NCBI GenBank assembly: GCA_016787565.1
Contig: JAEUUG010000009.1
Coordinates: 62,001 to 126,000, forward strand
Direction: 5' to 3'
DNA from: Cyclobacteriaceae bacterium
GTDB taxonomy: Bacteria; Bacteroidota; Bacteroidia; Cytophagales; Cyclobacteriaceae
Length of the DNA: 64,000 bases
The notes below the pieces were generated by a model that was given only the letters and a program-made list of their open reading frames with translations, made no database searches and was not told where the DNA came from. Positions 43,955-53,092 of the stretch are shown in pieces. Made by a program: the position numbers and the translations under genes. The stretch's first letter is position 1, and each line of letters opens with the position of its first letter.

Positions 43955-45934
43955 TTATTCAAATACGTAGCCAGGGTTTTGATAGGTAAATTTCTCATTC
44001 GCGGACATCTCCAAGGCATCAATTTGACCTTGTGGTATTGGACGCAGGTAGTGATGTGGTAAAATGCTGCGTGTAACAAGTGCAGGAGTATGATCACCAA
44101 AATTTGGTCCGCAAATCTCGTATGTGCCTGCCAGCTCATTCCATTTTTGTGTCCGGATCAAATCTAACCAGCGGTAACCTTCACCAAAATATTCACGCGA
44201 ACGTTCCGCAAGAATATAGTTAATATCGATAGTTGCCGGAGTAGCAGCTACCAAGTCATCGCTATTGTCTTCCACCCTGGCGGCATTCAGCTTGTTGTCA
44301 AATTTCCACTTTCCAGCACGGGCACGAATGACGTTAATCAGCTCCCTTGCACTTTTACCACCAACCGTTGCAGCACCTTTTACAGCTGCTTCAGCCGCAA
44401 CAAAATACAGCTCAGAGAATTTGGCAATTTTGAAAGGTCGTGTGCTGGTAGCATTTGGTTGTCCGAGTCCGGTACCATTATCTGTACGATACACACCCAT
44501 TTTCCAAAGACCAGGAAAAACTCTTCTGCCTACGGCACGAGGAGAAATAACAAAATCAGCCCTGCCGGGTAGGACACCTGCTCCAACACCTGGTGTATTT
44601 TTACCGGGGAAATTCGCGCCCGCAGGGTACACAATGCTTCCCGCTTGTGATTCATCATCCAGAAATGTCAGAATGGGATCTCCAGGAGAGACAGGTAATT
44701 CATTGGCATTATACAGAACTGCATTGGGTGTTCCGCCTTTAGGCCAATTGCCGCGGTACACGGTAGAAAAAGTACCATTATAACGTGAATCCTGTGTTTT
44801 ATCAGCGAAGGTATTCTCAATTGCTCCTATTGTTGGACTCATACGTGTCCATGGTCTACCTAATGCCTGCGCGGCTTCACGTTGAACTGAGCTTACGCCT
44901 CCTGTTCCATTTGAATTTGCTGCACTTCTAATTTCGGTATAGTTCCACGTTACCATCCACACGGCTGAGTTTCCTGGTGCTCCTTCACCACTGAAGCAGT
45001 TAACACACACGCCATTATAAAACTCACTTTCTTGCGTATGGTCGGCATAGAGCAACATTTCTTTGTTGCGGTCATTACCGCCCTTGTGTAAATCGTAATA
45101 TGTATCCACTAAACCAAATGGACCAGGATCGTCAATAGCTTGTGTTGCTATATTGTATGCCTGTTGAAAATAGTACTGGGCATTTCTTCCATCAGGATCA
45201 ACTCTGGGCGTTTCCGGGTAAGTAGGAATGTTATTAGGATTTTCAAGCCACCATGCATACGTGAGATATGCTTTTGCCAGATAAAGACGGGCCAGTGTTT
45301 TCGTTGCACCACCGGTTACCCGTCCAGCAGCCGGCAAATCGTTTACCGCTATCAATAAATCCGGAAAAATAGCTTTAGTGTAAACTTCAGGCACTGTATT
45401 CCGGACCGATGTTGTTGAGGCTGATGTATTAAACTTCAATTCTCCGCCACCCAGATCTAACGGTACTCCGCCAAATGTCTGAACCAATAAAAAATAATCG
45501 AAGGCGCGGAAAAATCTCGCCTCAGCAATTAATGAGGCTGGGATAGTACCCACAGCCACTGCATTCTCAATGATGCCGCTAGCTGTATTAATATTACTGA
45601 ATGCGATTCCCCAAATGGCATCGGCACGACTACTGGTTGGAGTGATTTCTCCTTGGCCACTAATATCCATCACACGAAAGTTTGCGTCAGCACTTTGTCC
45701 CCAGGTGTACTCATCCGTACCAGTTTCTAATGTATTGTAATAATAGGGCTGACCATAAATATAACGAAGGTGTGCATACATGGACGTTAACCCACCATAC
45801 ACTCCTTTTTCAGTCTTAAAAAAGCTTGGCTCATAAATACTGCGTGGCTCTTCATCCAATATATGGGAGCAAGCCACCAGGAACAACGTCATCAAGACTG
45901 TTCCAATAAAAGATTTTATATGTCTTCTTTTCAT
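43955..45934 (-). CDS. SusD/RagB-like outer-membrane glycan-binding lipoprotein
   Basis: A 659-aa surface lipoprotein (LFLVACSHILDEEP, Cys22) that captures oligosaccharides and closes over the SusC channel. Typical elements: FFKTEKGVYGGLTSMY near the N-terminus, helical TPR-like segments (ARFFRAFDYFLLVQTFGGVPL; TLARLYLAKAYLTYAWWL) and the C-terminal ILAERSREYFGEGYRWLDLIR with TYQNPGY at the end. It is longer than the usual 500-600 residues, with an insertion around 300-450. It is 13 bp after SusC. The substrate is inferred from context: (4-O-methyl)glucuronoxylan fragments. Confidence 0.95.
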   Translation of the reverse strand: MKRRHIKSFIGTVLMTLFLVACSHILDEEPRSIYEPSFFKTEKGVYGGLTSMYAHLRYIYGQPYYYNTLETGTDEYTWGQSADANFRVMDISGQGEITPTSSRADAIWGIAFSNINTASGIIENAVAVGTIPASLIAEARFFRAFDYFLLVQTFGGVPLDLGGGELKFNTSASTTSVRNTVPEVYTKAIFPDLLIAVNDLPAAGRVTGGATKTLARLYLAKAYLTYAWWLENPNNIPTYPETPRVDPDGRNAQYYFQQAYNIATQAIDDPGPFGLVDTYYDLHKGGNDRNKEMLLYADHTQESEFYNGVCVNCFSGEGAPGNSAVWMVTWNYTEIRSAANSNGTGGVSSVQREAAQALGRPWTRMSPTIGAIENTFADKTQDSRYNGTFSTVYRGNWPKGGTPNAVLYNANELPVSPGDPILTFLDDESQAGSIVYPAGANFPGKNTPGVGAGVLPGRADFVISPRAVGRRVFPGLWKMGVYRTDNGTGLGQPNATSTRPFKIAKFSELYFVAAEAAVKGAATVGGKSARELINVIRARAGKWKFDNKLNAARVEDNSDDLVAATPATIDINYILAERSREYFGEGYRWLDLIRTQKWNELAGTYEICGPNFGDHTPALVTRSILPHHYLRPIPQGQIDALEMSANEKFTYQNPGYVFE

Positions 45935-45947
45935 ACGTTCTTAACTT

Positions 45948-48900
45948 TTAAAATGTGAGATTAACGCCAATCAAATAGTTACGCGTTGAAGGCGTATTCG
46001 TACCCAGCGTCAAAATGCGGCTAAGGTTCTGTGGCAGATTGACTGCTGCATTTTCGTTTCCAAAAGAGTTGGTCTCAGGATCCATACCAGATTCTTTATG
46101 ATATGGAGAGAACATTACAAAAGGGTTCTGCGCGGTAAAATAAACTCGTAAGTTTATATTCGACTTCTTAAGTTGATTGAAGTCATACCCAAGTGTCATG
46201 GTACGTATTTTAAGATAGGAGGCATCGAAGTATCCCATTGTGTTTGCATACTTTAAGTTATCACCGCTTCTAATACTTTCGGGGTTAGGATATTTGGCGC
46301 CTGTATTCTCCGGTGTCCAATAATCTACGTCTACATTGCCGTTTCGTCCATTCATCAGGTTCAGATAGCCTCCACCACCATACAACGTGCTGTTAAGAAT
46401 ACCTCCGCTTTTAAAGATTCCGATAATACTTAGATCGAATCCTTTATACCCAATGCGCGTATTAAAGCCACCTTGAAAATTTGGTAGCATACTCATGATC
46501 TGCCGATCCTGTGCATCAATGGCACGTGTAGGTGTACCATCAGGATTGTATTCTCCAGTATATTTCACTTTAATCATACCCAATGTATTAGTACCTGGTT
46601 CCAGAATATTCCGGTGCAGATCTTCCTCTTGCCAGAGGCCTATACGCTCATAGTCATAGATTACATCAATAGGATGACCAACAAACCACCAATTAGATTC
46701 ATTCCTATCAAGACCAGAAGCTAGCGAAACTAGTTCATTCCTATTCGCATATACGTTAAGACCAGCTTCCCATGTCCAACCGTTGAGGTTGTCTATGATT
46801 GTCCCATTGAGTGAGAGTTCGATTCCCTTGTTTTGTGTACGTCCAACATTTTCTGTTACAGAACTCACACCTGAGGTTGGTGGCAGACCTTTATTAAGCA
46901 GAAGATCCTGAGTATTTGTTATATAATATTCCAACGTACCGCTTAGTCGATTACCAAGAAGTGCAAAGTCTAATCCGATATTAGTTGTCTTGGAGAACTC
47001 CCATCCTAATTGTGGATTTGGAAGTTGGCTTACGTAATATCCAGTGGAATATTCCGTTCCAAAATTATAAGGCCTTGTAGATAGAAGTCCAAGTGTAGCG
47101 TAGGGATTTACAGCCTGGTTAGAAGTCTGGCCATAACCTACACGCAACTTCAATGAATTTATTGGAGTAATGCCTTGCATAAACGATTCCTGTGCGATAT
47201 TCCATCCCACGGATACAGCAGGGTAGGTGTGCCACTTATGTCCTTCAGCCAATCTGGAAGACCCATCAGAACGGATGGTTGCTGTTAGCATATAGCGATC
47301 ATTATAGGAATACATCACCCGACCCATCCACGACATCAGACCCCATACTTCATACCATTGGTCTCCTGGTGGAACATTTATTTCACCGGCTGCCTGTCCA
47401 AGATTATAAAATTGGAAGTGGTCAGCGGGAATATTCCTTGCCGTTATTCTGGATCTGTTAAATTTATTTTGCTCCGCAGAATACAGCCCCACTACACTTA
47501 CTTCGTGCTTGTTAGCAAAGGTATGATCATACGTTACCATATTCTCAATCAGCCAATGATACGTATTCGCATTACTTATGGAGGCAGTTGATTCAGTGGT
47601 TGGATTAGTGCTCGTTATACCTTCTCCAGTATATGTACCACCATTGCTCTGACGGTAGTCCAAGCCAAGATTGACGCGATACTTCAACCCTTCAACCCAT
47701 GGGATTTTTACTTCACCATATACAGAATTGTATGATGCATACCCCCTGGTCTCGTTCAGCCATTCATCTTCCAGATCTTCCACAATTTCTCTCGAGTATA
47801 CCCAGGGCTCATCAATAGCAGTTCTCACGGTTCTCTTCCATGAGCCGTCTGGATTAAAAGGGTTAGCAACTGGTGTCATCCGCAAAAGATTTCCAACACC
47901 CACCTGAGTACCTGTAGTGAGGTTAAAGTTACTATTGGTTGTGAACCCAATACGGAAGTAATTACCTACTTGCTGGTCAACACTACCCCGCAAAGAATAT
48001 CGTTTATACTGTTGCGTTGGTATTACGGCCTGATCGAGGAAGTAGCCTAATCCGAAGCTATAATTACCGTGTTCAGTACCACCCGAAATGCCTACATCAT
48101 GACTCGTTATAACACCGTCTCTATACAAAAGGTCTTGCCAATCTGTATTTACATCTTCGGCTTCATCCTGGCCATAGGAAGTGTATGGAATATTCAATTG
48201 GCGAAGTCTGACCATATCAGGCCCACTCATCATCGGGTAATCGCCAAAAACTTTCTTTATACCAACAAAGCCATTATAAGTTACGCTTGCTTTTTGTCCC
48301 TTCTGCCCCTTATTGGTAGTCACTAATATAACTCCATTAGCTCCACGTGAACCGTAAATGGCTGTTGCAGAAGCATCCTTCAAGATATCAACACTTTTGA
48401 TGTCGTTAGGGTTGATATCCGATATTGTTCCTACAAATGGAATACCATCAAGAACAACAAGTGGGTCATTACTAGCCGTGAGTGAACGCGTTCCGCGGAT
48501 GCGAATTTGCATTGCTGCACCAGGCTGAGAAGAAGTTTGAGTGAACTCCACTCCAGGTAAACGTCCCTGAAGGGCTTGTGAAATATTTGCCGCTGGTACA
48601 TTGCGCAATAACTCTCCACTCATCGATGCAACTGAACCCGTTACTGCCTCCTGACGTTGCACGCCATAACCAATTACAACGATTTCTCCAAGCGACTGCA
48701 GACTGGGTTCCATACGAATGTCGATAACCGTGCGCCCTGATACGGCTACTTCCTGACTGGCATAGCCGATAAACGAGAAGATCAGAATTTGCGGATCGTT
48801 TCCCGCCAGGTTAATAACATATTCGCCATTCGAATCTGTTGTTGTACCCGTTGAAGTGCCTTTAATAAGAATGTTTACACCCGGAAGGTTACTACCGGTT

Positions 48901-49031
48901 TCATCAGATACTTTTCCTTTTACAGAGACCTGAGCATGTGCTAGTCCAAAAGAAAGTAGGAAGAAGCAAACACCGAGAAGCCTCGGCCATGGCCATGATC
49001 TTGAAAAACAGAGTAGATGTACTTTTTTCAT
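45948..49031 (-). CDS. SusC/RagA-like TonB-dependent outer-membrane transporter
   Basis: A 1027-aa TonB-linked transporter with an N-terminal signal (...FFLLSFGLAHAQ), a CarboxypepD_reg-like domain (VKGKVSDETGSNLPGVNILI), a plug domain (VIGYGVQRQEAVTGSVAS; DPLVVLDGIPF; DASATAIYGSRGANGVILVT) and a 22-strand barrel ending in NYLIGVNLTF. It imports large oligosaccharides using TonB/ExbBD energy, with SusD as lid. The first gene of the nine-gene minus-strand locus. It has a 377-bp upstream region with LacI-type operator-like sites, so this is the most likely promoter of the whole operon. No ECF sigma/anti-sigma extension (signal transduction domain) is present at the N-terminus, consistent with LacI control. 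Confidence 0.96.
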   Translation of the reverse strand: MKKVHLLCFSRSWPWPRLLGVCFFLLSFGLAHAQVSVKGKVSDETGSNLPGVNILIKGTSTGTTTDSNGEYVINLAGNDPQILIFSFIGYASQEVAVSGRTVIDIRMEPSLQSLGEIVVIGYGVQRQEAVTGSVASMSGELLRNVPAANISQALQGRLPGVEFTQTSSQPGAAMQIRIRGTRSLTASNDPLVVLDGIPFVGTISDINPNDIKSVDILKDASATAIYGSRGANGVILVTTNKGQKGQKASVTYNGFVGIKKVFGDYPMMSGPDMVRLRQLNIPYTSYGQDEAEDVNTDWQDLLYRDGVITSHDVGISGGTEHGNYSFGLGYFLDQAVIPTQQYKRYSLRGSVDQQVGNYFRIGFTTNSNFNLTTGTQVGVGNLLRMTPVANPFNPDGSWKRTVRTAIDEPWVYSREIVEDLEDEWLNETRGYASYNSVYGEVKIPWVEGLKYRVNLGLDYRQSNGGTYTGEGITSTNPTTESTASISNANTYHWLIENMVTYDHTFANKHEVSVVGLYSAEQNKFNRSRITARNIPADHFQFYNLGQAAGEINVPPGDQWYEVWGLMSWMGRVMYSYNDRYMLTATIRSDGSSRLAEGHKWHTYPAVSVGWNIAQESFMQGITPINSLKLRVGYGQTSNQAVNPYATLGLLSTRPYNFGTEYSTGYYVSQLPNPQLGWEFSKTTNIGLDFALLGNRLSGTLEYYITNTQDLLLNKGLPPTSGVSSVTENVGRTQNKGIELSLNGTIIDNLNGWTWEAGLNVYANRNELVSLASGLDRNESNWWFVGHPIDVIYDYERIGLWQEEDLHRNILEPGTNTLGMIKVKYTGEYNPDGTPTRAIDAQDRQIMSMLPNFQGGFNTRIGYKGFDLSIIGIFKSGGILNSTLYGGGGYLNLMNGRNGNVDVDYWTPENTGAKYPNPESIRSGDNLKYANTMGYFDASYLKIRTMTLGYDFNQLKKSNINLRVYFTAQNPFVMFSPYHKESGMDPETNSFGNENAAVNLPQNLSRILTLGTNTPSTRNYLIGVNLTF

Positions 49032-49055
49032 ATATGATAGGGTTTAAAGTGAGAC

Positions 49056-49071
49056 TCGAAAACGTTTGCAA
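49056..49071. promoter_or_regulatory. LacI-type operator-like site 1
   Basis: TCGAAAACGTTTGCAA has a central CG and arms that agree at six of eight positions; the right half reads TTGCAAAC on the other strand. It resembles PurR/CcpA-class operators and lies in the 5' leader of susC, 25-40 bp upstream of its start. The likely binder is the LacI protein encoded at 34545. Confidence 0.5.
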
Positions 49072-49161
49072 CGATTCAGCATATCATCCCACCAAAACCC
49101 CAAAAGGATTCAACTCCCCAAGTGATCATTGCCCTACGAATGTGAAAGAAAGGATTTTAAA

Positions 49162-49177
49162 ATGCAACCGATTGCAT
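49162..49177. promoter_or_regulatory. LacI-type operator-like site 2 (best match)
   Basis: ATGCAACCGATTGCAT has a central CG and arms ATGCAACC and ATGCAATC, differing at one position. It is the strongest of the three sites and would be located just downstream of a promoter for susC, a good position for repression. Confidence 0.65.
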
Positions 49178-49226
49178 AAATATTTTTCATAAAACGTATT
49201 TTTGTATCAAATGATACGCTTTTTGA

Positions 49227-49242
49227 ATGCAATCGATATATT
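49227..49242. promoter_or_regulatory. LacI-type operator-like site 3 (one good half)
   Basis: ATGCAATCGATATATT: the left half is identical to the best half of site 2 (ATGCAATC), with a central CG, but the right half is poor. Its centre is 65 bp from that of site 2, which in turn is 106 bp from site 1 (about 6 and 10 helical turns), so looping is possible. Confidence 0.4.
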
Positions 49243-49408
49243 CTGTTGTTCTTATCTTTGACCTAGATAAGTTTGAAATTGGTTTTAAAAACCTGGGAAC
49301 GCTGGGCAAACCTCAGAAGGGCTTAGACTAGTCTATAATATGTCCGTCTAGGGAGCACTTATGTAAAACTATTCGTGCACATCAAACAAAAATTCAGGTG
49401 CCTGCACA

Positions 49409-50155
49409 TCACGATTTATCCGTCCATCGAAAAAGAAGAGCGCTAACACTGAATAGCAATATTCCAGAAAGGACAGGTACGGCTATTGGTAAGAACATGG
49501 ACTCAAACGTAATTTCTTTCCAGAGTGCTGCTTCCATTGCTTTTACTGCCCAGGTCAGCGGATTAAAGTCAGACATGGTCATCATCCAGGGGGGCATCAC
49601 CGTAAGTGGAAACATGATACCGCTAAACCAAGCTAATAGTTGCAATACCGTCCAGCTCAACGCTCCCGCTGCCCGCTCGGTCTTAACAAAATTTGAGAGG
49701 AATGTCATCAGTCCGGTGAAGAAAACTGCATTCGACAGCAGGATTAATAAAAGAAATAGCAACGAGTTTGTTTTTATTCCAAAGAGAAGAGATGCAAACA
49801 ACCACGAGATAACAGAGCTAAGGATCAGCATCGCTATACAGGCAAGACATTTCCCCATCAAAAACTGAAACTTGTTTATAGGCGATACTTGCAGGCGGAT
49901 GATCGTACCGGAATTTTTTTCAATGGCAATAGACCCTACCGATGAGGCAAGACCTCCGATCAATCCCCAGAACATGACTTTTGAAAATGCATAGTCGTAA
50001 CTGGTAATGCCTACAGAAGGAGGGAAGCTGGAGGCGAAGACACTGCCGATCAAGGCAATCAAAATTAAAGGCAATGCAAACGTAACGATCAGACTGGTTT
50101 TGTCCAGAACTAGTAGTTGGATATCTTTTCGGGTGAGGGTTAGGAGTTCTTTCAT
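49409..50155 (-). CDS. ABC-2 type transporter permease
   Basis: A 248-aa membrane protein with six predicted helices, the first at ~22-42 (LIVTFALPLILIALIGSVFA). The motifs GTIIRLQVSPINKFQFLMGK and the fifth-helix region AAGALSWTVLQLLAWFSGIMFPLTVMPPWM are typical of ABC-2 permeases (including drug, antibiotic and polysaccharide or lipid exporters, the LPPPMxxMPxWM region). It is the last gene of the four-gene unit, 51 bp after its ATPase. The export substrate is unknown. Confidence 0.92.
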   Translation of the reverse strand: MKELLTLTRKDIQLLVLDKTSLIVTFALPLILIALIGSVFASSFPPSVGITSYDYAFSKVMFWGLIGGLASSVGSIAIEKNSGTIIRLQVSPINKFQFLMGKCLACIAMLILSSVISWLFASLLFGIKTNSLLFLLLILLSNAVFFTGLMTFLSNFVKTERAAGALSWTVLQLLAWFSGIMFPLTVMPPWMMTMSDFNPLTWAVKAMEAALWKEITFESMFLPIAVPVLSGILLFSVSALLFRWTDKS

Positions 50156-50206
50156 GGTGGTTAATGTGCTAAAGTTCTGATGTGCTATTGATGAGGAGTT
50201 CTTTTT

Positions 50207-51055
50207 TTAATCTCTGAGGTGTTTGCCGGTGATGTTTAGAAAGGCTTTTTCCAGATTGGGGCTTTCCATTTGGAGGGATATAATGGTATCCTCTTCATTA
50301 ATTCGGATGATTTCTTTTACGGGTTGATCCGTCTCAATTTTTGATTTGCCTTTGCTGGTCTCTACAGTGAGAATACTCTTGCCTCCAAACTCTGAGATGA
50401 GTTTTTCTACGGTGTCTTCCGCTACGAGTTTTCCTTCGTCCATGATGCCCACCCGGTCGCATAGCTTCTGCGCTTCTTCAAGGTAGTGTGACGTGAGAAT
50501 GATTGTGCAGCCTTCTTGTTTCAATGCCCGAAGACTTTCAAAAATGGCATGACGCGACTGCGGGTCTACGCCAACAGTAGGTTCATCCAGTATCAATAAC
50601 GAAGGACGATGCAACAGTGCAGCCGCGATATTCAACCGTCTTTTCATTCCGCCAGAATATTTACTGACGCGCTCGTTTCTTCGTTCGGTTAGGTTAACGA
50701 TTTTAAATACATGTTGAATGCGGTCGTTCAAATTCTTTCCGGTTAACCCGTAAAGTCGCCCGAAAAAATTTAGATTTTCCTGTGCTGACAGCGACTCGTA
50801 AAGTGCTACGGTTTGAGGTACAATGCCGAGTAATCGTTTACTGTCTTGTTTCCCCGGAGCGTCTCCGTTTATTTTTATACTTCCACTTTCAGGAGAGAGT
50901 CCTCCGACAATCATCGTGATGGTCGTAGTTTTTCCTGCGCCATTCGGTCCGAGTAAGCCAAACAATTCTCCCGGGTGGATTTCTAAGGAGACATTATCAA
51001 CCACTATTTTAGCACCAAAACGCTTCGTTATATTTTCGAGTTTGACCATAGTCAT
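50207..51055 (-). CDS. ABC transporter ATP-binding protein (ABC-2 partner)
   Basis: A 282-aa ATPase of the drug/CcmA-NodI type. Walker A GPNGAGKTT (~36-44), Q-loop VPQTVALYESLSAQENL, signature YSGGMKRRLNIAAALL, Walker B LLILDEPTVGVDPQ, switch His in LTSHYLEE. The last ~70 residues (AEDTVEKLISEFGGKSIL...) form the usual regulatory tail. Two starts are possible (51055 and 51049). It is 13 bp after the acyltransferase gene, forming a transcriptional unit with it and the ABC-2 permease that follows. The exporter would act on a lipid- or sugar-linked product, judging from the acyltransferase. Confidence 0.94.
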   Translation of the reverse strand: MTMVKLENITKRFGAKIVVDNVSLEIHPGELFGLLGPNGAGKTTTITMIVGGLSPESGSIKINGDAPGKQDSKRLLGIVPQTVALYESLSAQENLNFFGRLYGLTGKNLNDRIQHVFKIVNLTERRNERVSKYSGGMKRRLNIAAALLHRPSLLILDEPTVGVDPQSRHAIFESLRALKQEGCTIILTSHYLEEAQKLCDRVGIMDEGKLVAEDTVEKLISEFGGKSILTVETSKGKSKIETDQPVKEIIRINEEDTIISLQMESPNLEKAFLNITGKHLRD

Positions 51056-51068
51056 GTTTATACATTAG

Positions 51069-52181
51069 TTATGAACTTTTCAGCACACTGCTGCTTTCAC
51101 GGGTTATGGTTTTCGTGCTGTCTTTCATTTTCACACCAAACAAAGGTCTGATGATGTTTATCCTTCGGATGATGAATTCATATACAGCCAAACATCCTAA
51201 GCCTGTAAACAGTAAAACTAAAATGAATTGAAGTGGCACAGGAATATCCAACTGAAATATCAGTATTGATCCCAGGGATAGAAAAATCATATGCAAGATG
51301 TAAACCGGATAGGCTGCCTTACTCAAGTAGGTTAGTGCTTTGCTCGGACGATTTAGATAACGCGGAGCAAAAGCAAACACGGAAAGTATCCAGAAATTTG
51401 ATTCGATCGCCAAGGCATAACCCGGCACACGCATTTGAAATTGTAGAAACCGATATGTATAAAGCGCAACCGCGATCGCTAAAAACATCCATCGCCATTG
51501 CACAATCATTTTCCAGAAAGCATCACCGCTTAACACAAAACAGAAGCCGAAGAAGAAGGCCAGCAATCCCAGGAAGAAACCGTGCCAAGTCATCGCATAG
51601 AGTTCATACGGCATTGGATCAACGAGCACTACCTCGACTACGAACGCTGCCAGCACCGGAAGTAAACCTAAGGGCGTACTGAACATCTTTCTTATCCACG
51701 TAACCAGTTTTCCATCTTCGTTTCTTTTTAAATAAAAGAAAAGGGGAGTAAACACAACTACATAGACAAAGATGTTTCCAAGAAACCATAAATGACCAGG
51801 ATTATAAATAAAGTAATTGTAACTCAACTCCATCTTGTAGTAATATCGCCAGAGCAGGGTAGTGATGGGAACAATGGCAACCACACCAAACAATAACGGC
51901 AGTAGAATTCGGGTGGCGCGTTCCTGCAACAGTTGTTTGCAGTTTCTGTTTTGAAGAGCAAAGTAAACGCCCATGCCCGATACAAAAAACAGAAGCGGGA
52001 TTCTCCAAACGTTGAGCATCGTCATGGGAATCCACAACGATGCCCACGGTTTTTTGGTGGTAATAAATCCAATCATCACACCCCACGATTGAAACCCGAT
52101 GGCAACATGGTAGAGCAGGAGTAAGCCGATCGCGATTACTCTAACCCAATCCAGATCATATCTTCTGTTTGATGTCAACAT
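51069..52181 (-). CDS. Acyltransferase family 3 membrane protein
   Basis: A 370-aa protein with about ten helices. The signature begins RYDLDWVRVIAIGLLLLYHV, with the His of helix 1 in YHV, a known catalytic residue of the family; later YNPGHLWFLGNIFVYVVVF and AYPVYILHMIFL match conserved segments. Family 3 enzymes transfer acetyl or other acyl groups to glycans, glucans or macrolides in the envelope (OafA, MdoC/OpgC, NodX). The sequence style (MdoC/OpgC-like WRIPLLFFVSGMGVYFAL) is close to glucan modification proteins. It lies between the ankyrin lipoprotein (21 bp) and the ABC ATPase (13 bp). The substrate may be the same as that of the exporter. Confidence 0.9.
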   Translation of the reverse strand: MLTSNRRYDLDWVRVIAIGLLLLYHVAIGFQSWGVMIGFITTKKPWASLWIPMTMLNVWRIPLLFFVSGMGVYFALQNRNCKQLLQERATRILLPLLFGVVAIVPITTLLWRYYYKMELSYNYFIYNPGHLWFLGNIFVYVVVFTPLFFYLKRNEDGKLVTWIRKMFSTPLGLLPVLAAFVVEVVLVDPMPYELYAMTWHGFFLGLLAFFFGFCFVLSGDAFWKMIVQWRWMFLAIAVALYTYRFLQFQMRVPGYALAIESNFWILSVFAFAPRYLNRPSKALTYLSKAAYPVYILHMIFLSLGSILIFQLDIPVPLQFILVLLFTGLGCLAVYEFIIRRINIIRPLFGVKMKDSTKTITRESSSVLKSS

Positions 52182-52202
52182 TTTTTTTGTTTGACTTAGA
52201 AA

Positions 52203-52817
52203 TTATTTCAACAGGGCGGCAATCTCAGGCCGTGTCTTCTCCAGGTAGGCGTAATCTAGTTTAAGCCCCATAGGAGCGAGTACCGTTCCCATCATATCAT
52301 AAGCAGGTTTAGTCTCACTGAAAGGAGCAGCCACCGATTCATAAGCAGTTGCATTAAAGGTGTTCTTGATTGTTTTGTCAGCGCCCTTATCCAATAACAT
52401 CTGCACGATTTCGGGACGGCAAAAGAAAGCTGCGGTGTGAAGTGCTGTAGAACCATCCTTATTCTGAAAGTTCAAATCCGCGCCAGCGTCAATCAGTATC
52501 TTGGCCATTGCCGTTTTACCGAATACGGCAGCGGTGATCAATGGACTGGAACCTCCGAAAGGATCTTTTTCATTCAGGTTACTGCCGGCTGCAATATGTT
52601 GCTGAAGGGCTTCCAGATTTTCTGTTAACACTGCCGTATGAATGTCCATTTGAGGAGGCTTCACATTGGATTGAGAAACCTGGGTGGTGTCGCCTTTTTG
52701 TGTTGAACCATCTTTACTCGTACAGGCGGCAATTGTAAACATAGCCACAAGGGCAACTATAATCGCTAGTGGAAGGACCATTGCTTTTCGAGATTGTGTG
52801 TTTTGCGTTTTCATCAT
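52203..52817 (-). CDS. Ankyrin-repeat lipoprotein
   Basis: A 204-aa protein. The signal has basic residues, a hydrophobic run and the lipobox TIAACTSK (Cys32), so the mature protein is a lipoprotein in the periplasm or outer membrane. Residues ~55-165 are three to four ankyrin repeats: DIHTAVLTENLEALQQHIAA, PLITAAVFGKTAMAKILIDA, and ALHTAAFFCRPEIVQMLLDK. The last ~45 residues are unrecognised. Ankyrin repeats mediate protein binding, so this may tether or sense an envelope partner, possibly the TPR domain of the divergent regulator. It is the first gene of the four-gene unit and starts in the 275-bp divergent region that carries the paired direct repeats. Confidence 0.85.
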   Translation of the reverse strand: MMKTQNTQSRKAMVLPLAIIVALVAMFTIAACTSKDGSTQKGDTTQVSQSNVKPPQMDIHTAVLTENLEALQQHIAAGSNLNEKDPFGGSSPLITAAVFGKTAMAKILIDAGADLNFQNKDGSTALHTAAFFCRPEIVQMLLDKGADKTIKNTFNATAYESVAAPFSETKPAYDMMGTVLAPMGLKLDYAYLEKTRPEIAALLK

Positions 52818-52923
52818 GATTGGGAGTTAAAAGTGTGTTTTTTTGATGACGTAAAGAACGGGTCAGTAGCCCGGTGCGGCTAAACAGCTATGCGCACAAA
52901 ACCATCAACTTTGCGGGAAACAG

Positions 52924-52961
52924 TATAAATTATGGCGCAAGCGATATAAAGTATGATGCAA
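52924..52961. promoter_or_regulatory. Two direct repeats at 21-bp spacing (candidate AraC-type binding site)
   Basis: TATAAATTATGGCGCAA and TATAAAGTATGATGCAA agree at 14 of 17 positions and begin exactly 21 bp apart, so both face the same side of the helix, as in AraC-family tandem half-sites. The element is 107-144 bp from the ankyrin gene start and 132-169 bp from the regulator start. The likely binder is the AraC-type regulator at 53093. Confidence 0.6.
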
Positions 52962-53092
52962 ATGGGCATTACATGCGGTAAATTGCCAGAAAAATAGTGG
53001 TCATGGAATGGCTTGTGACTAGCCTGAATGTGGTACTCTTAAATGCAGCGTTGAACAACTTTTTATAAAAACCTTTTGATTTTAAGTCAGCC

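Larger units (their letters stand above)
49032..49408. other. 377-bp regulatory region upstream of susC
   Basis: No gene is seen here. It holds three LacI-type sites (listed separately), a 14-bp near-palindrome GTATCAAATGATAC (49204-49217), a perfect palindrome TAGACTAGTCTA (49324-49335) and a 9-bp direct repeat TGCACATCA (49376-49384 and 49403-49411). A perfect Bacteroidota promoter could not be assigned; on the minus strand TACGTTTT near 49192 is the nearest to TAnnTTTG. Confidence 0.6.
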
